From Isoetes taiwanensis (taxonomy: Eukaryota > Streptophyta > Lycopodiopsida > Isoetales > Isoetaceae), in NCBI GenBank assembly GCA_021234155.1, contig JAJEKV010000049.1, forward strand, positions 7,103,427-7,167,426: 64,000 bases of DNA, in the 5' to 3' direction. This document shows positions 10,686-25,268 of this stretch, in pieces (position 1 is the stretch's first letter; every line of letters starts with the position of its first letter). The translations under genes were made by a program, and so were the position numbers. The notes under the pieces are model-generated. The model ran no database searches, had not been told where the DNA came from, and saw only the letters and a list, made by a program, of their open reading frames with translations.

Positions 10686-11045
10686 CTAATGTCTGCATGT
10701 ATTCTTTGGTTAAAGTCTTCTATATGCTTTCTCTTCTTCTTCTTCTTCTAATCTTTGCATGTCTTCATTAGTTAAAGTCTACCATCAGGTTCTCCTATTG
10801 ATGAAATCGTTTCAGAGAATTGGCATGTCATAAATTCTTTTACTTTTTTGCACGTAAATGCAGCATTGACTATGCCTTCATTGTAGCTTGCTTTTAATTT
10901 TCTCTCTTCTACTTCAGTATTGTGCAAGTGGTTCATTTAGAAGAAAAGCAAGCCTTTTTTTAAGGTGCATGCTAAGTTAGGTGAGTTTTATCATCTGCAA
11001 AACATAAACGATGCTATCTTCGCATGCGCTTTCTAGGTAGCCTTT
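10686..11045 (+). repeat. Second, partial copy of modules Z/U, lacking the SINE
   Basis: Direct repeat of about 8610-9195. It reads through the SINE integration point (GGTTCTCCTATTGATG at about 10790) and then stops near the CGCATGCGCTTTCTAGGTA string at about 11038. A TTC expansion at about 10731-10748 is private to this copy. The block ends beside a short AGAAT microsatellite (about 11050-11070). Confidence 0.85.
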
Positions 11046-11084
11046 TTTTAAGAATAGAATAGAATAGAATTGGATTTTTATTGT

Positions 11085-11870
11085 CCACGGAGACCAATTG
11101 GCCAAACATAGATGGAACTTTGGCCAATGTTGCAAACATAGATGGAACTTTGGCCAATGTTGCTTATAAAAATGCATTGGGAAAGAAAGAGATTATAGAA
11201 AGGGTATAAATTGTAGTCTTGAATATTAAATTGAAATACGCTTTTAAAGGTTTGCAAATTCTTGCAAACAACCATCTCTAATCATATAAGCAGGAGGCAT
11301 TTATATTTTGCAAAAAGGGTTTCTCATTCAAGTTCCAAAAATGCCTAGATGCCAAGTAAGATACAGTGGCCTTCAAAATTGAAGGTGGAAGATGGACCTC
11401 GAAATTGTCCAAAGTAACAAAATAAACTTGTCACTAACAAGTCTTGCAACCCAATAGCATTGGTTGGATGTCTCTAGTTTGTTGACCGCAAGAAATATAT
11501 GAATTTGAAGCTTGGAAAACATTGCTTTGATTAATTTTCTTCAACTAGGTCCAAACTATGCTTCTGGTTATGTTATCGGGATGATAAGACTTGTCCGGCA
11601 AACATAGATGGAACTTTGGCCAATGTTCCTTACAAAAATGCATTGGCAAAGAAACAGATCATAGAAAGGGTATAAATTGTAGTCTTGAAATATTCAATTG
11701 AAATGCACATCTTAAAGAGTAAGTACACGCTTTTAAAGGTTTGCAAATTCTTGTAAACAACCATCTCTAATCATAAGACAAGCAGGAGACGTGCCATTGT
11801 TAGTTGTATTTTGCAGAAAGGGTTTCTCATTCAAGTTCCAAAAGTGCCTAGATGTCAAGTAAGATACAGT
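11085..11870 (+). repeat. Two tandem module X copies, forward orientation
   Basis: The reverse complement of the X module found at 13 other places. Copy 1 (about 11085-11390) has an internal duplication of AACATAGATGGAACTTTGGC. Copy 2 (about 11391-11870) continues to the GATACAGT target of the hAT-like insertion. Confidence 0.85.
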
Positions 11871-12439
11871 CATGGAATAATTTAAGGGCTAAACTTAGCT
11901 ATTTGGCGATTTTTTAGCACATTTTCGAAAAAAAATTGGCTAAAGTAAATGGAAAAAATTGGAAAAAAGATAATAATTTTAGCTTAACTTTTTTTGGGAC
12001 TGCACCAGCCCTGGAGCTCTTTAGCCAAATGCTAGAAAGTAAGAGAGTGAAATTTTATATTGTTTAGCTAAGCCATAGAAATATCATTCTAATTTAAAAG
12101 AAATATATGATTAGTAGTTTAGTTTCTAGCATTATAAATTAATTTAAGTCATAGATTTTGCTAGTTAGCATTATTTTAGAATATTTTCACAAAGAAAATG
12201 ACTAAAATAAGTGGAAACAATTGGAAAAAAGTATAGTAATTTGGCTTGATATTTCCGTTGGCCACACCATAGAAATTTTTGGGAAGATGTTTGGGTTAGT
12301 TTAGCTAAACGCTAGAAAGCATGAGATGAAAATATGTAGAGTTTAGCTAAACCACAGAAAGTTTGGGGATTACTATCGAGCAAGGTAGCTAAAGTCATTC
12401 TGGCTAATAAGAAATATGCGATTAGTAATTTATTCCCTG
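11871..12439. mobile_element. hAT-type non-autonomous transposon (MITE)
   Basis: The 569-bp element is flanked by an exact 8-bp target-site duplication GATACAGT (11863-11870 and 12440-12447). Unoccupied paralogous sites in the other X modules carry one GATACAGT. Termini are inverted: CATGGAATAATTTA at the left, and TTTATTCCCTG at the right (CAGGGAATAAA when read inward). Eight-bp duplications and CAGGG-like ends are hallmarks of the hAT superfamily. The interior has no transposase frame. It is AT-rich with two diverged internal copies of a GTGGAAA-ATTGGAAAAAAG segment (about 11940 and 12200). Confidence 0.85.
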
Positions 12440-12447
12440 GATACAGT

Positions 12448-15360
<2,913 letters not shown>

Positions 15361-17146
15361 AATTCATAATGATTTTGCATCCGTGACCTTAATCATGCAA
15401 TCGTGTGGATTTGTTTCCCTTGTCCCAGTGCAACTGCTATTGTACAGGAGCTTAGAATGATAATATAAGTAACATCCTTTAGTATGTAGAGACATTCTTC
15501 GTAACAATTTTCTCAAAACTATTGCCTACACATATCCTAACCTATAACTCATGTTTACATAATATTAAGTGTATGTCTTGAACGGACATAATTCAAACAA
15601 AGTGGACACAAAGATGCCAACGTCACAATACCCAAAACTTATTATCTTTAAATGTTTTCCAAATCATTTTAGCTTGTTGACCTTGATTTGTTGCAACTTG
15701 AAATTTCAATCCTTAAAGCAATCATTAGGAAATGCCTTGTGCATATTTACAAACTGGAACATAATATGTTGCATTACCTAGTTATGGAAAAGGATTTGGG
15801 AAGCGCAAATAGGATTGCATCCATCGTCCGGTGGTCCTCAAGGATTTAGCATTAAATAAGGCAAAATGCCTAAACTTGGAAGAGTCATGGAATGTATTCC
15901 AACACGGGAACTTGCAAAATAATATGATATGGTTGAAGTAGATAACAAATATTTGCCTATTTAGAAAAAGAGCCAAAGGCATACTAGGCATTCCATCTTA
16001 ATGCCCCTTCTACGGGCGGAATTTTTGGCTCTATTGATCGGTTGCTAAGTAATTTATATTTTCATTTGGTGACAACTCCTGTGTCGTTTCAATGTGTTGT
16101 TGGAGAACGATGCGAGATGATCCTCATAGGAGCAAAAAGTGAATAGAAAATAGAAAAAACTGAGCAAGAAGTAAGCAGGGGCATGAAGAAGAATTTTGAG
16201 TTTGTATAAGCAACGCTTGTTTGACACCAAATCTTATGCATCAATTTATCAAGCATGCAAAACTGTATTGACATCTAAGCTATAAATTAATTTACCTCAC
16301 TGTCAATAACATCGCCGCTCTATCTTTGCTTGAGTTACGCAACTTCTGAGTTCTATCTTATGCATCTTTGCCCATATCCGTAGAAATCAATCCTTGTGTC
16401 ATGACAAGCCATGTGAATTTATGAGAGAAAAAAATATGTGCATGCCCTATGAGTTCAAACAAAGGAGGATTATATTATGTGCATTAGACATAGCTGACCG
16501 AAATTCAATGCAGTGGATAACTATTCTTTGTTTAAAATACCAAAATTTGGAACACAGACGACCATTTCTTAAAACTTCCATTTCCATTTAAACCAATGCG
16601 GACCAAGCATATGCTAGTATAATCTAGAGCAAACTAAACTACAAACATATAAATCCTTACCTTTTGAAATAATAAAAGCCCAACGACATCAACCGCTTCA
16701 ATCATTTTTGAAGCTTCCATTTGGCATTAACATTCAATTTCTAAGAACATCTGAGTCTGTTGCTATCTAAGAGACTATTTATTTTAAAGAAAATACACCG
16801 CAACAAAATTAGTCCAAGCTTGTTACATCTCTATATAATTCGCAAAACTCTATCATAACCGATGTAAACTACAACTAAGCACATGAAGTAGCTTAGCTTG
16901 GTAGCCATTGCAAGCTGGTATAACACAACCATGCCAAAACAAACTCAAGGCTTTCAAATAATCCTCAATTATATTGCAATATCTGCTGGAGGAAAACACA
17001 TAGAGAGGAATTTGAAGAGGAATTTGCAGTTAGTAGGAAAACAACCTAAATCTTTGGGGCATGATGTAACGTTGTGCAGATTAAGATAGAAAAGTGTTGG
17101 CCCAAGTTCCATGACGTGAGCATGATAGCATGGATTTTCACCTTTC
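15361..17146 (+). repeat. Left-arm block, inverted copy of 25248-27240
   Basis: Long inverted homology with the B unit, and in part with the C unit (37991-39190). It ends at about 17146, where the two orientations meet. Short open frames on both strands are conserved only as DNA. None carries a recognisable domain. TGACGTGA at about 17114-17121 (also at about 25264) is a bZIP-type motif, but it is far from any BiP start. Confidence 0.85.
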
Positions 17147-17206
17147 TTTACAATGCATGCATGCTCGTCTCGTGCAAGAATGACGATTCGCTACGCGAAT
17201 CGATGG
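17147..17206. other. Junction spacer between opposite-orientation arms
   Basis: About 60 bp that match neither arm. Left of it the sequence is the inverse of the B unit. Right of it (from CATTATAATATATAAGATGAG) it matches 30228 and 53976. It contains a short ATGCATGCATGC run and a perfect palindrome. Confidence 0.7.
17184..17202. repeat. Perfect 8-bp palindrome at the inversion junction
   Basis: CGATTCGC (17184-17191), loop TAC, GCGAATCG (17195-17202). It lies inside the 60-bp junction spacer. Confidence 0.9.
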
Positions 17207-17952
17207 CATTATAATATATAAGATGAGTGGAGATATTTACAGTAGTGACAAACAGATTCATATAGAGTATGTAGGTAACACAGAGTACATTTGCCATCAT
17301 TAACACCAACAAGAAGCAGTTGAACCGACTTGTTGAAATCAATTTTGAAGGCCACTGTATCTTACTTGGCATCTAGGCATTTTTGGAACTTGAATGAGAA
17401 ACCCTTTCTGCAAAATATATCTAACAACGGCACGCCTCCTGCTTGTCTTATGATTAGAGATGGTTGTTTACAAGAATTTGCAAACCTTTAAAAGCGTGTA
17501 CTTACTCTTTAAGATGTGCATTTCTATTTAATATTTCAAGACTACAATTTATACCCTTTTATGTTTCTATGTTTCTTTGCCAATGCATTTTTATAAGCAA
17601 CATTGGCCAAAGTTCCATCTATATTTACAAACTAGAGACACGGACAAGTCTTACCATCCAGCATGCAAGCATCAGAATGCATGCCCGATAAAATAGCCAG
17701 ATATGAAGAAAATTGATCAAAGCAATGTTTTCCAAGCTCCAAATTCATATATTTCTTGCAGTCAACAAAGAAGAGACATCCAACCAATGCTATTGGCTGC
17801 AAGACTTGTTAGTGACAAGTTTATTTTGTTACTTTGGACAATTTTGAGGTCCATCTTCCACCTTCACTCATTACCACTTCTTCTTTTCTTTTGTTTGATG
17901 CAAGCAAAGTGTTGTAAATGCATGTCGAACATGCTGGATAAATTTTTATAAA
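17207..17952 (-). repeat. Module X plus BiP-downstream segment
   Basis: Direct repeat of 30228-30965. The first 520 bp are an X module. The rest (about 17700-17950) is the segment that also lies 3' of full-length BiP copies B and C, which indicates that a BiP gene once stood here. Confidence 0.85.
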
Positions 17953-18140
17953 AAGTGTGCAAAATGTTTAGAAGTTATTAGAAAAGTTGGAAGCTAAGAA
18001 AAGTGGTGTGAACAAACTAGATAATAAGCATAAGCTAATATACATCTCGACATTGTCCATATCATGTCCTAGAGACTATTTGTGTCATTACTTCGTGACC
18101 ATGAATTTTGAATGTCTCAAGATATTTACATTTGTGAGTG
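17953..18140 (-). pseudogene. BiP tail stub
   Basis: BiP 3'UTR homology (about 17953-18127), ending in a corrupted form of the HSEL codons (about 18126-18140; TTTGTGAG in place of GCTCAGAG). The remainder of the coding region is missing and module U follows. The direct counterpart in the C unit is 30966-31144. Confidence 0.7.
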
Positions 18141-19745
18141 AAAGTGATTTTGAAAGAAAAGTGAAAGTGATACTTAGATAGTAAAAGTGATTGATAGCTT
18201 TGCTCTTTTCATTTAGCTATGTTAGCAAGAGCATATGAAGGATCAATGTAAGCAAATAAGTCTAATGAAGTTTACATAATCTCAAATTGTCCACATTATT
18301 CAAAATGTTTACATTATTCAAGCTTAGTGGTTTCTGCTGGACATTCTTTGCAATATTTAGGATACCTAGAAAGAGCATGCGAAGATAAAAGTGAGAAAGA
18401 TAAATTGCAAGATTTCTTGAATCGTTTGTGTTTTGCAGATGATAAAACTCACCTAACTTAGCATGCACCTTAAAAAAAGGCTTGCTTTTCTTCTAAATGA
18501 ACCACTTGCACAATCTTTGAAGTAGAAGAGAGAAAATTAAAAGCAAGCTACAATGAAGGCATAGTCAATCTTTGCATTTACGTGCAAAAAAAGTAAAAAG
18601 AATTTATGATGACATGCCAATTCTCTCATCAATAGAAGAACCTGATGATAGACTTTAACCAATGAAGACATGCAAAGATTAGAAAGCATATAGAAGACTT
18701 TAACCAAAGAATACATGCAGACATTATAAAGCATATAGTTATGGACTTCAACTGCCTTTTTAAGAAGAACTCGCAGAACTAAAACTCAGAAATTGCAATT
18801 TCCTTGCTAGTCCAACATTGTAAAAGTACCAAAGTACAAAATAACCGGAGCACACACATTGACTATATTTAAGAGAAAAAGAGAGAGATAGAATAGAAGA
18901 TAATGAAACATAAATAATAAGGCACAACGTCATGTGCATCCCATGGCCAAAACGCTATAACATGCAGATTCCAACAAAGCTCCATTTGTCATTAAATTTT
19001 TTATCATATACAACAGAGGTAAAAGCAACGATAAAAAGGTCTTTTAGGGGGTCCATCCTCCCAAATGAAGAGAACTTGGCTTGGTTTGGCATCATATTAG
19101 AAGCAAAGAAATCTCTTTGCCATGTGCATGTGAATAAGAGCATATGTTTCTGTATCTAAACTATATAATTCTTTACTCGTGGGTCTTCATTCCAATCCAA
19201 TCATGCAGACATCATAATAAACAATGATGACTTTTGTGCCAATGCTTGGAGTTATCATAAAGAAGATCGAAAATAATGCGAGTGGCAAGGTGAGGGGGAC
19301 AGGAACAAACCTAGAGACATCTAGGAGGATGGAGCGCTAGATTTGGACCTCTGGAGCAAGGGAATCAACACAGAAATGACAGATTATTTGGGTTATTTTT
19401 GTTGTCTAAATTAGATGTAGCAAATCCAACCACCAAGCCACGCACTGCAAAAGAGAAGAAGACTTCATAGGATATAAAGAAGCTTGCTTTGTGAAGATGC
19501 TTTCTAAAGTAACTCACGAATTTTACAAATTTGTGAAACTGGAAAACGGCTTCCTTCCGCACCCTATTTCCACAACTGCTCCATTGCTACCCTGTCATAT
19601 CCTGCCAATGGCAGCCGTAGCAGCCTTAAAACGTGGAAAACTTAAGAAAGAAAAGTACCGACCAATTTTTTCAAGTAAATCTAAGCCATCAAAAAAATTT
19701 CAAGTAAATCTGGGCCGTCCAAAGTTTTAGGGCGTGATCCATGAC
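18141..19745 (-). repeat. Modules U, Z and Y, reverse orientation
   Basis: Direct repeat of 31145-32765 and inverted copy of 7685-9409. The order is U (18141-18640), Z (18650-19285), Y (19290-19745). The SINE of the left arm is absent here. Confidence 0.85.
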
Positions 19746-20996
19746 ACAGGAGTTAACATTATAATATAAAGATGAGTGGAGATGTTAACAATAGTGACAA
19801 ACAGATTCATATAGAGTATCTATCAGACTACGTTTGCCATCATTAACACCAACAAGAAGCACTTGAATCGACTTGTTGAAATCAATTTTGAAGGCCACTG
19901 TCTAGGCACTTTTGGAACTTGAATGAGAAACCCTTTCTGCAAAATACAACTAACAATGGCACGTCTCCTGCTTGTCTTATGATTATAGATGGTTGTTTAC
20001 AAGAATTTGCAAACCTTTAAAAGCGTGTACTTACTCTTTAAGATGTGCATTTCAATTGAATATTTCAAGACTACAATTTATACCCTTTCTATGATCTGTT
20101 TCTTTGCCAATGCATTTTTGTAAGGAACATTGGCCAAAGTTCCATCTATGTTTGCGGGACAAGTCTTACCATCCAAAGATGCAAGCGGTGAGAATGTATG
20201 CCCGATAACATAACCAGAAGCAGTGTGGACTTAGTTGAAGAAAATTGATCAAAGCAATGTTTTCCAAGCTTCAAATTCATATATTTCTTGCGGTCAACAA
20301 ACTAGAGACATCCAACCAATGCTATTGGGTTGCAAGACTTGTTAGTGACAAGTTTATTTTGTTACTTTGGACAATTTCGAGGTCCATCTTCCACCTTCAA
20401 TTTTGAAGGCCACTGTATCTTGGCATCTAGGCACTGGACTCGTTTGCCATCATTAACACCAACAAGAAGCACTTGAATCGACTTGTTGAAATCAATTTTG
20501 GCATCTAGACATTTTTGGAACTTGAAAGAGAAGCCCTTTCTGCAAAATATAACAAACGGCGGCACGCCTCCTGCTTGTCATATGATTAGAGATGGTTGTT
20601 TGCAAGAATTTGCAAACCTTTAAAAGCATAGATGTGCATTTCAATTTAATATTCAAGACTACAATTTATACCCTTTCTATGATCTCTTTCTTTGCCAATG
20701 CATTTTTGTAAGCAACATTGGCCAAAGTTCCATCTATGTTTGCCCGGACAAGTCTTGATGTTTTCCAAGCTCCAAATTTATATATTTCTTGCAGTCAGCA
20801 AAGTAAAGACATTGGGTTGCAAGATTATTGGGTTGCAAGACTTGTTAGTGACAAGTTTATTTTGTTACTTTGGACAATTTCAACATCCATCTTCCACCTT
20901 CATTCATTACCACTTCTTCTTTTCTTTTGTTTCATGCAAGCAAAGTCTTGTAAATGCATGTCTAACATGCTGGATAAATTTTTATAGAAAGTGTAC
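19746..20996 (-). repeat. Two tandem X modules and BiP-downstream segment
   Basis: Direct repeat of 32766-34021. X copies lie at about 19870-20400 and 20410-20890. The segment from about 20760 leads into the BiP 3'UTR. The X copies differ from those elsewhere mainly at CAG/CTG sites. Confidence 0.85.
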
Positions 20997-21157
20997 AAAA
21001 TTTTAAAAGTTATTAGAAAAGTTGAAAGCTAAGACAAGTGGTGTGAAAACCAGATAATAAGCATAAGCTAATATACATCTCAGATTACTATTTCCATATC
21101 TACAAGTATTTGTGTCATTACTCGCGACCATGAATTTTGAATGTCTCAAGATATTTC
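20997..21157 (-). other. 3'UTR of BiP copy B
   Basis: Matches the 3'UTR of copy A in inverted orientation. The stop-codon region is altered to ATTTCATTTCGGAG, where the other copies have ATTTACAGCTCGGAG. Confidence 0.75.
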
Positions 21158-23136
21158 ATTTCGGAGTGATCTTCATCCTCTTCTTCCTCACGAGGCATGA
21201 GCACCAGTCTTTTGATAAACCTTGGTTATTATGGGATTGCAAACATCCTCAATCTCCTTCAGTTTCTCTTCGAAATCCTCCCCTTCAGCACTTTGGTTAT
21301 CGTCCAACCACTCCAAGATTTCCTTCAATTCAGCTTCAATCTTTTCTTTGTCATCGAATCTAGCTTATCCGCTAGCTTGTCCTTGTCACCAATTGAACTC
21401 TTCATGTTGTACACATATGTCTCCAATCTATTCGGCATCAATCTTTTCCTTCACCTTCTTATCTTGCTCGCATATTCCCTCGACCTCCTTGATCATTCTA
21501 TCAACCTCATCGAAGATAAACGATCTTTGTCGTGAGTAATGATGATCTTCTACGCCTTACGGGGGCCTTTATCCTCGCCTTCACTTTTAGAATTCCATCT
21601 GCATCTACTTCAAAAGTAACTTCAATCGAGGAATACCTCTTGGAGCTGGGGCAATACCGCTCAAATCAAATTTTCCAAGTTCGACAATCTTTTGTCAAGC
21701 TTCTTTCTCCTTCAAAGACACGAGCAGAACACGGTTGTTTGCTTATCGATAGGTGCTAAACACTTGGGATTTTTAGTTGGAATCGTAGTACCCACGGGAA
21801 TGAGCTTTGTCATCACTCCACCAACGGTTTCAATGCCAAGGGTCAAAGGAGTGGCATCAAGGATGAGTGCATCTTTAGTCTCTTCGCCGCCTTCCCCACT
21901 TAGAATGCCTCCTTGAGCTGGCGCACCATAGGCTCTGACCTCATCGGGGATTGACTCCCTTGCTAGGCTCCTTGCCCTCAAAGTAGTCCTTCAACAATTC
22001 TTTGTATCTTTGGGATACAGTACTTCCTCCAACAAGAACGATTTCATCAATCTGCGACTTCTTAAGGCCGGCATCATTCATGGCCTTCCTAACGAGGGGC
22101 CCAATGTCTTCTTGAACAAGTCATTGTTAAGCTCCTCAAACCTTGCTCACGGTAAGTGGTTGGAGAAATCAACACCATCAAAAGACTCTCAACCTCAATT
22201 CTAACTTGGTGCTTTGGTTCTTGAGTGCCCTCTTTGCACGCTCGCGCCTCATGACGGAGTTTCCCAATAGCCCCGCTATCCTTGCTAATGTCCTTGTTGT
22301 ACTTCTTCTTGATGAGTTTAATGAAGTGCTCCATAATTACGTGGTCAAAATCCTCTCCGCCAAGATGAGTATCACCACTTGTGGCTAAAACTTCAAATAC
22401 TCCATTATCAATTGTTAAGATCTTCGACATCAAAGGTACCACCACCAAGGTCAAACACAAGTATGTTCTTTCGTTTCCCTTCTCATTAAGTCCATAAGCC
22501 AATGTTTGCTGCAGTTGGCTCATTGAAATCTGAGCCACGTTAAGTCCAAAGAATGATACCGGCATCTTTTGTGGCTGTCTCGTGCATCATTGAAATAAAA
22601 ATTTTGGGGACGGTGATAACAGCATTTTTACGACCTTTCCTAAGAATGCCTCGGCAGTTTCCTTCATTTTTATCAAAATCATAGCGCTAATCTCCTCTGG
22701 GCTGAAAAGCTTAACTTCGCCATCCTTGATCTTAACTTGATATAAGGTTTCCCATCTTTGTTGATGATCTTGTAGGGCAATAGTTTCATATCATTTTGGA
22801 CTTCTTTGTCATCAAACTTCCTTCCAATCAAACGTTTAGGGTCAAAAATTGTCCTTTCGGGGTTAGAAGCAGCTTGGTTCTTGGCTGCCTCTCCAATAAG
22901 CCTTTCAGAATCTGTGAAGGCTACCCATGATGGTGTGATTCGATTTCCCTGGTCATTGGCTATGATTTCTACATGCCCATCTTTGTTATAAACACCCACA
23001 CAAGAATATGTTGTTCCCAGATCAATACCAATTACTGTATCTCTTCTTCTGCGCCTGCTGCTACAGATACAACCCAAATTGTAAGAAAAACCAAGCATAG
23101 ACCTAATCTGCTAACATGAGCTACTTCCCTCGACAT
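21158..23136 (-). pseudogene. BiP copy B, multiply frameshifted
   Basis: The ATG is the complement of 23134-23136. Homology to copy A spans the whole coding length, in convergent orientation to A. The N-terminus carries a 12-13 bp deletion relative to C that removes the EAPKL part after the signal peptide. IDLGTTYS and the following segment remain readable to about 22690. Unlike A, copy B keeps [14 protein letters not shown] (about 22730-22680). Downstream, many one- to three-base indels break the frame (for example near 22600, 22540, 22425, 22240, 21540 and 21480), and the stop region is altered. About half of these lesions coincide with CAG or CTG in the sister copies. It is either a true pseudogene or a damaged consensus. 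Confidence 0.85.
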
Positions 23137-24742
23137 TCTCTACTGCCTCTGCTTCTCTCAACACTCTCTTCTGCTTCTGCTTCTCACCACTCTGCTTCTT
23201 TTAAACAAGCAAGGAAAAGGGCAAAGGAAATGAAAAGAACATAAAAGGGAAAAGGGAAAAAAAAAAAGGCAAGCATTATTTTTTTCTTCTTGATGAGTTC
23301 TTATTGAACCTAATTCTTTGCTGGCCGATCTTGGCACGAAATGGAAGAGTATGGTGATTTTATGCGCAAATACTATATGCCCCTTAAATTCGTTTTGTTG
23401 CATGTAATAGCAGCATGTGGAGGATTGACAGCATGTTATTAAAATTGGTTGCATATGCTGTGCATTACTATATGGGCGAAGAAACCATCCTTTGTAAGGT
23501 ATCCAGGGTTTTGCATCAAATTGAGATGCCCCTAAGCTAGCATATTTAATCTAGTATTTCAACTGTTTGACGATACACGTTCTAAAGGGGAAATGCTGCT
23601 AAGCTGTGCATATTCTAGAGCTTGCCTGCATGTTATTTAAAGTGATCACTTTACTAATTTGTGCAATGTGATTTTGCTTGAAATAATCTTTAGAGTTCCA
23701 TCCAGGGTAATACTCTTGGAATGTTCACATCCGCACTTTTTTTTATGCAGGCCCGTGATCCTTGTGGTTTTGCAGGCCCTAGGAATCGAGGAGACGCGTG
23801 CTGCCAGGACTTGCATATTTTGGAGCTTATCTCATGTTATTTAAGGTGATGGTTTGCAGTTGTGTTTAGGGAAATTGAATGATTTGCTAATTATTGTGAC
23901 TAGTTATTGCCGGGCTCATTTCCTCCCGTGGCCATGCATGTGTTTTTTGGGCTAGACCGTAGTTATCAATGATCTTGTAAGAAGAAAGCCATCAATAACT
24001 CCACTTTTCAATTCATGGCTTGCTTCAATTGCAAGTCCTGCTCATTGCTAGATAAATAGTATTCAGAAGAGAATATGATGATCCCAGGGTTCCTTAAGCT
24101 ACCTTAGACTATTTGAACTGGATAATTATGGTCTGTTAAGGCTTTATTAGTACCAAGGGTGCAAAGGCAGTACTTCAATTTATTGGTTTTTCTACGAGCT
24201 TGAAAATTTTGTAGAATGCAAGGATGTGAGCTTTTTTGAAGAGACCTTTCTCAGTCAAGGTCATTCTTGGTTATTCTCAAATGTGAGAATGGAGGATCTA
24301 GAGAAAGGCATCTCTCTGCCATGTTCAAGCAGCAATCATGACATTCAAATGCTAATCGTGTAAATCCAGATGCTAATCCCATTGCAGCAAATCCATATTC
24401 ATTCTGCACATGTCATTGCAGTTTATTTAGCAACAGAAGAAATTTACAGACGTCTCCAACATCATTAGAATAAGGAGGTTTGAAGATCATCCTATGGAGT
24501 TTAATTGTTGCTGGTGCTGCAGCAGTGACTAACATTAGACTTATGTATTACTTACAGCAATTGGGTGAATAATAACATGATATACAGTGAAGGTATGATC
24601 GGAAAACCTTTATTCGGTGAGAGTGGCTTTGCATGCAGGGGCAATGAATTTCCATGGGTTGACGACCTTTTATTTGTTGAAGAATGCCTATGCATGTAGG
24701 CAATAAATTTTGTTCATACTATGGCCACTTCTCATCTTGCCC
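23137..24742 (-). repeat. BiP upstream region shared by B and C
   Basis: Nearly identical to 36176-37783. The first 300 bp are also shared with copy A; the rest is B/C-specific. A short frame around 23750-23800 reading RDPRGFAGPRNRR in the C copy sits after a TTTTATGCAG that resembles a splice acceptor. I do not recognise a family. Homology between B and C ends sharply at about 24742. Confidence 0.8.
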
Positions 24743-25247
24743 CTTTAAGGGGTAATATTTTTTACGCAACATCCTATTACCTTGAGACTTTGTTCTCAAG
24801 AGCCCACTGGAGCTATGGCCATGCAATTCCACCACTGTCAAACCTGGAGGCACCCATTGCAAACTCTCATAGCATGGAGGTTTTTCTTGAATGGACAAAG
24901 AGAGCTTGAGCTATAAAGGCCTTTCAGCTTCATCTCACAGAGGTTTCAATGGTATTAAAGGCATTTGCAGACTATGTTCATAGTGTTATTGGCACACAAA
25001 GGCAGTTCACTATTATCTATGACTAGAAGGAAGCAAAAATTAGGACACACTCATATTCACTTTACTGCTCGGATATAAAAAGCAGGACTGTGAACTAGCC
25101 AACGAACATGATGCAAGAAAGATGAAAATCCATACTATCATGCCTTTAAGCTGACATCCTGGAACTTGGCCAATGCTTTGCCATTTTAATTTGCAGATAT
25201 GAAAAACCAGGACTGTGAAGGAGATAACGAACATGATGCAAGAAAGG
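24743..25247. other. B-specific segment with a local direct repeat
   Basis: Absent from the C unit, which has a PPR relic at this point. It contains a short frame (24721-24909) without recognisable family and a CTTGAGACTTTGTTCTCAAG hairpin at about 24780. Confidence 0.55.
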
Positions 25248-25268
25248 TGAAAATCCATGCTATCATGC
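25070..25268. repeat. Direct repeat, two copies about 126 bp apart
   Basis: Both copies contain CAGGACTGTGAA, ACGAACATGATGCAAGAAAG and TGAAAATCCAT followed by CTATCATGC. They start at about 25070 and 25196. The second copy adjoins the segment inverted in the left arm. Confidence 0.85.

Noticed and set aside
17110-17125. TGACGTGA motif as a BiP unfolded-protein-response element
   Set aside because: The copy at 17114 is over 11 kb from BiP A, and the one near 25264 is about 2.1 kb upstream of B. A single bZIP-like string at that distance does not support regulation.
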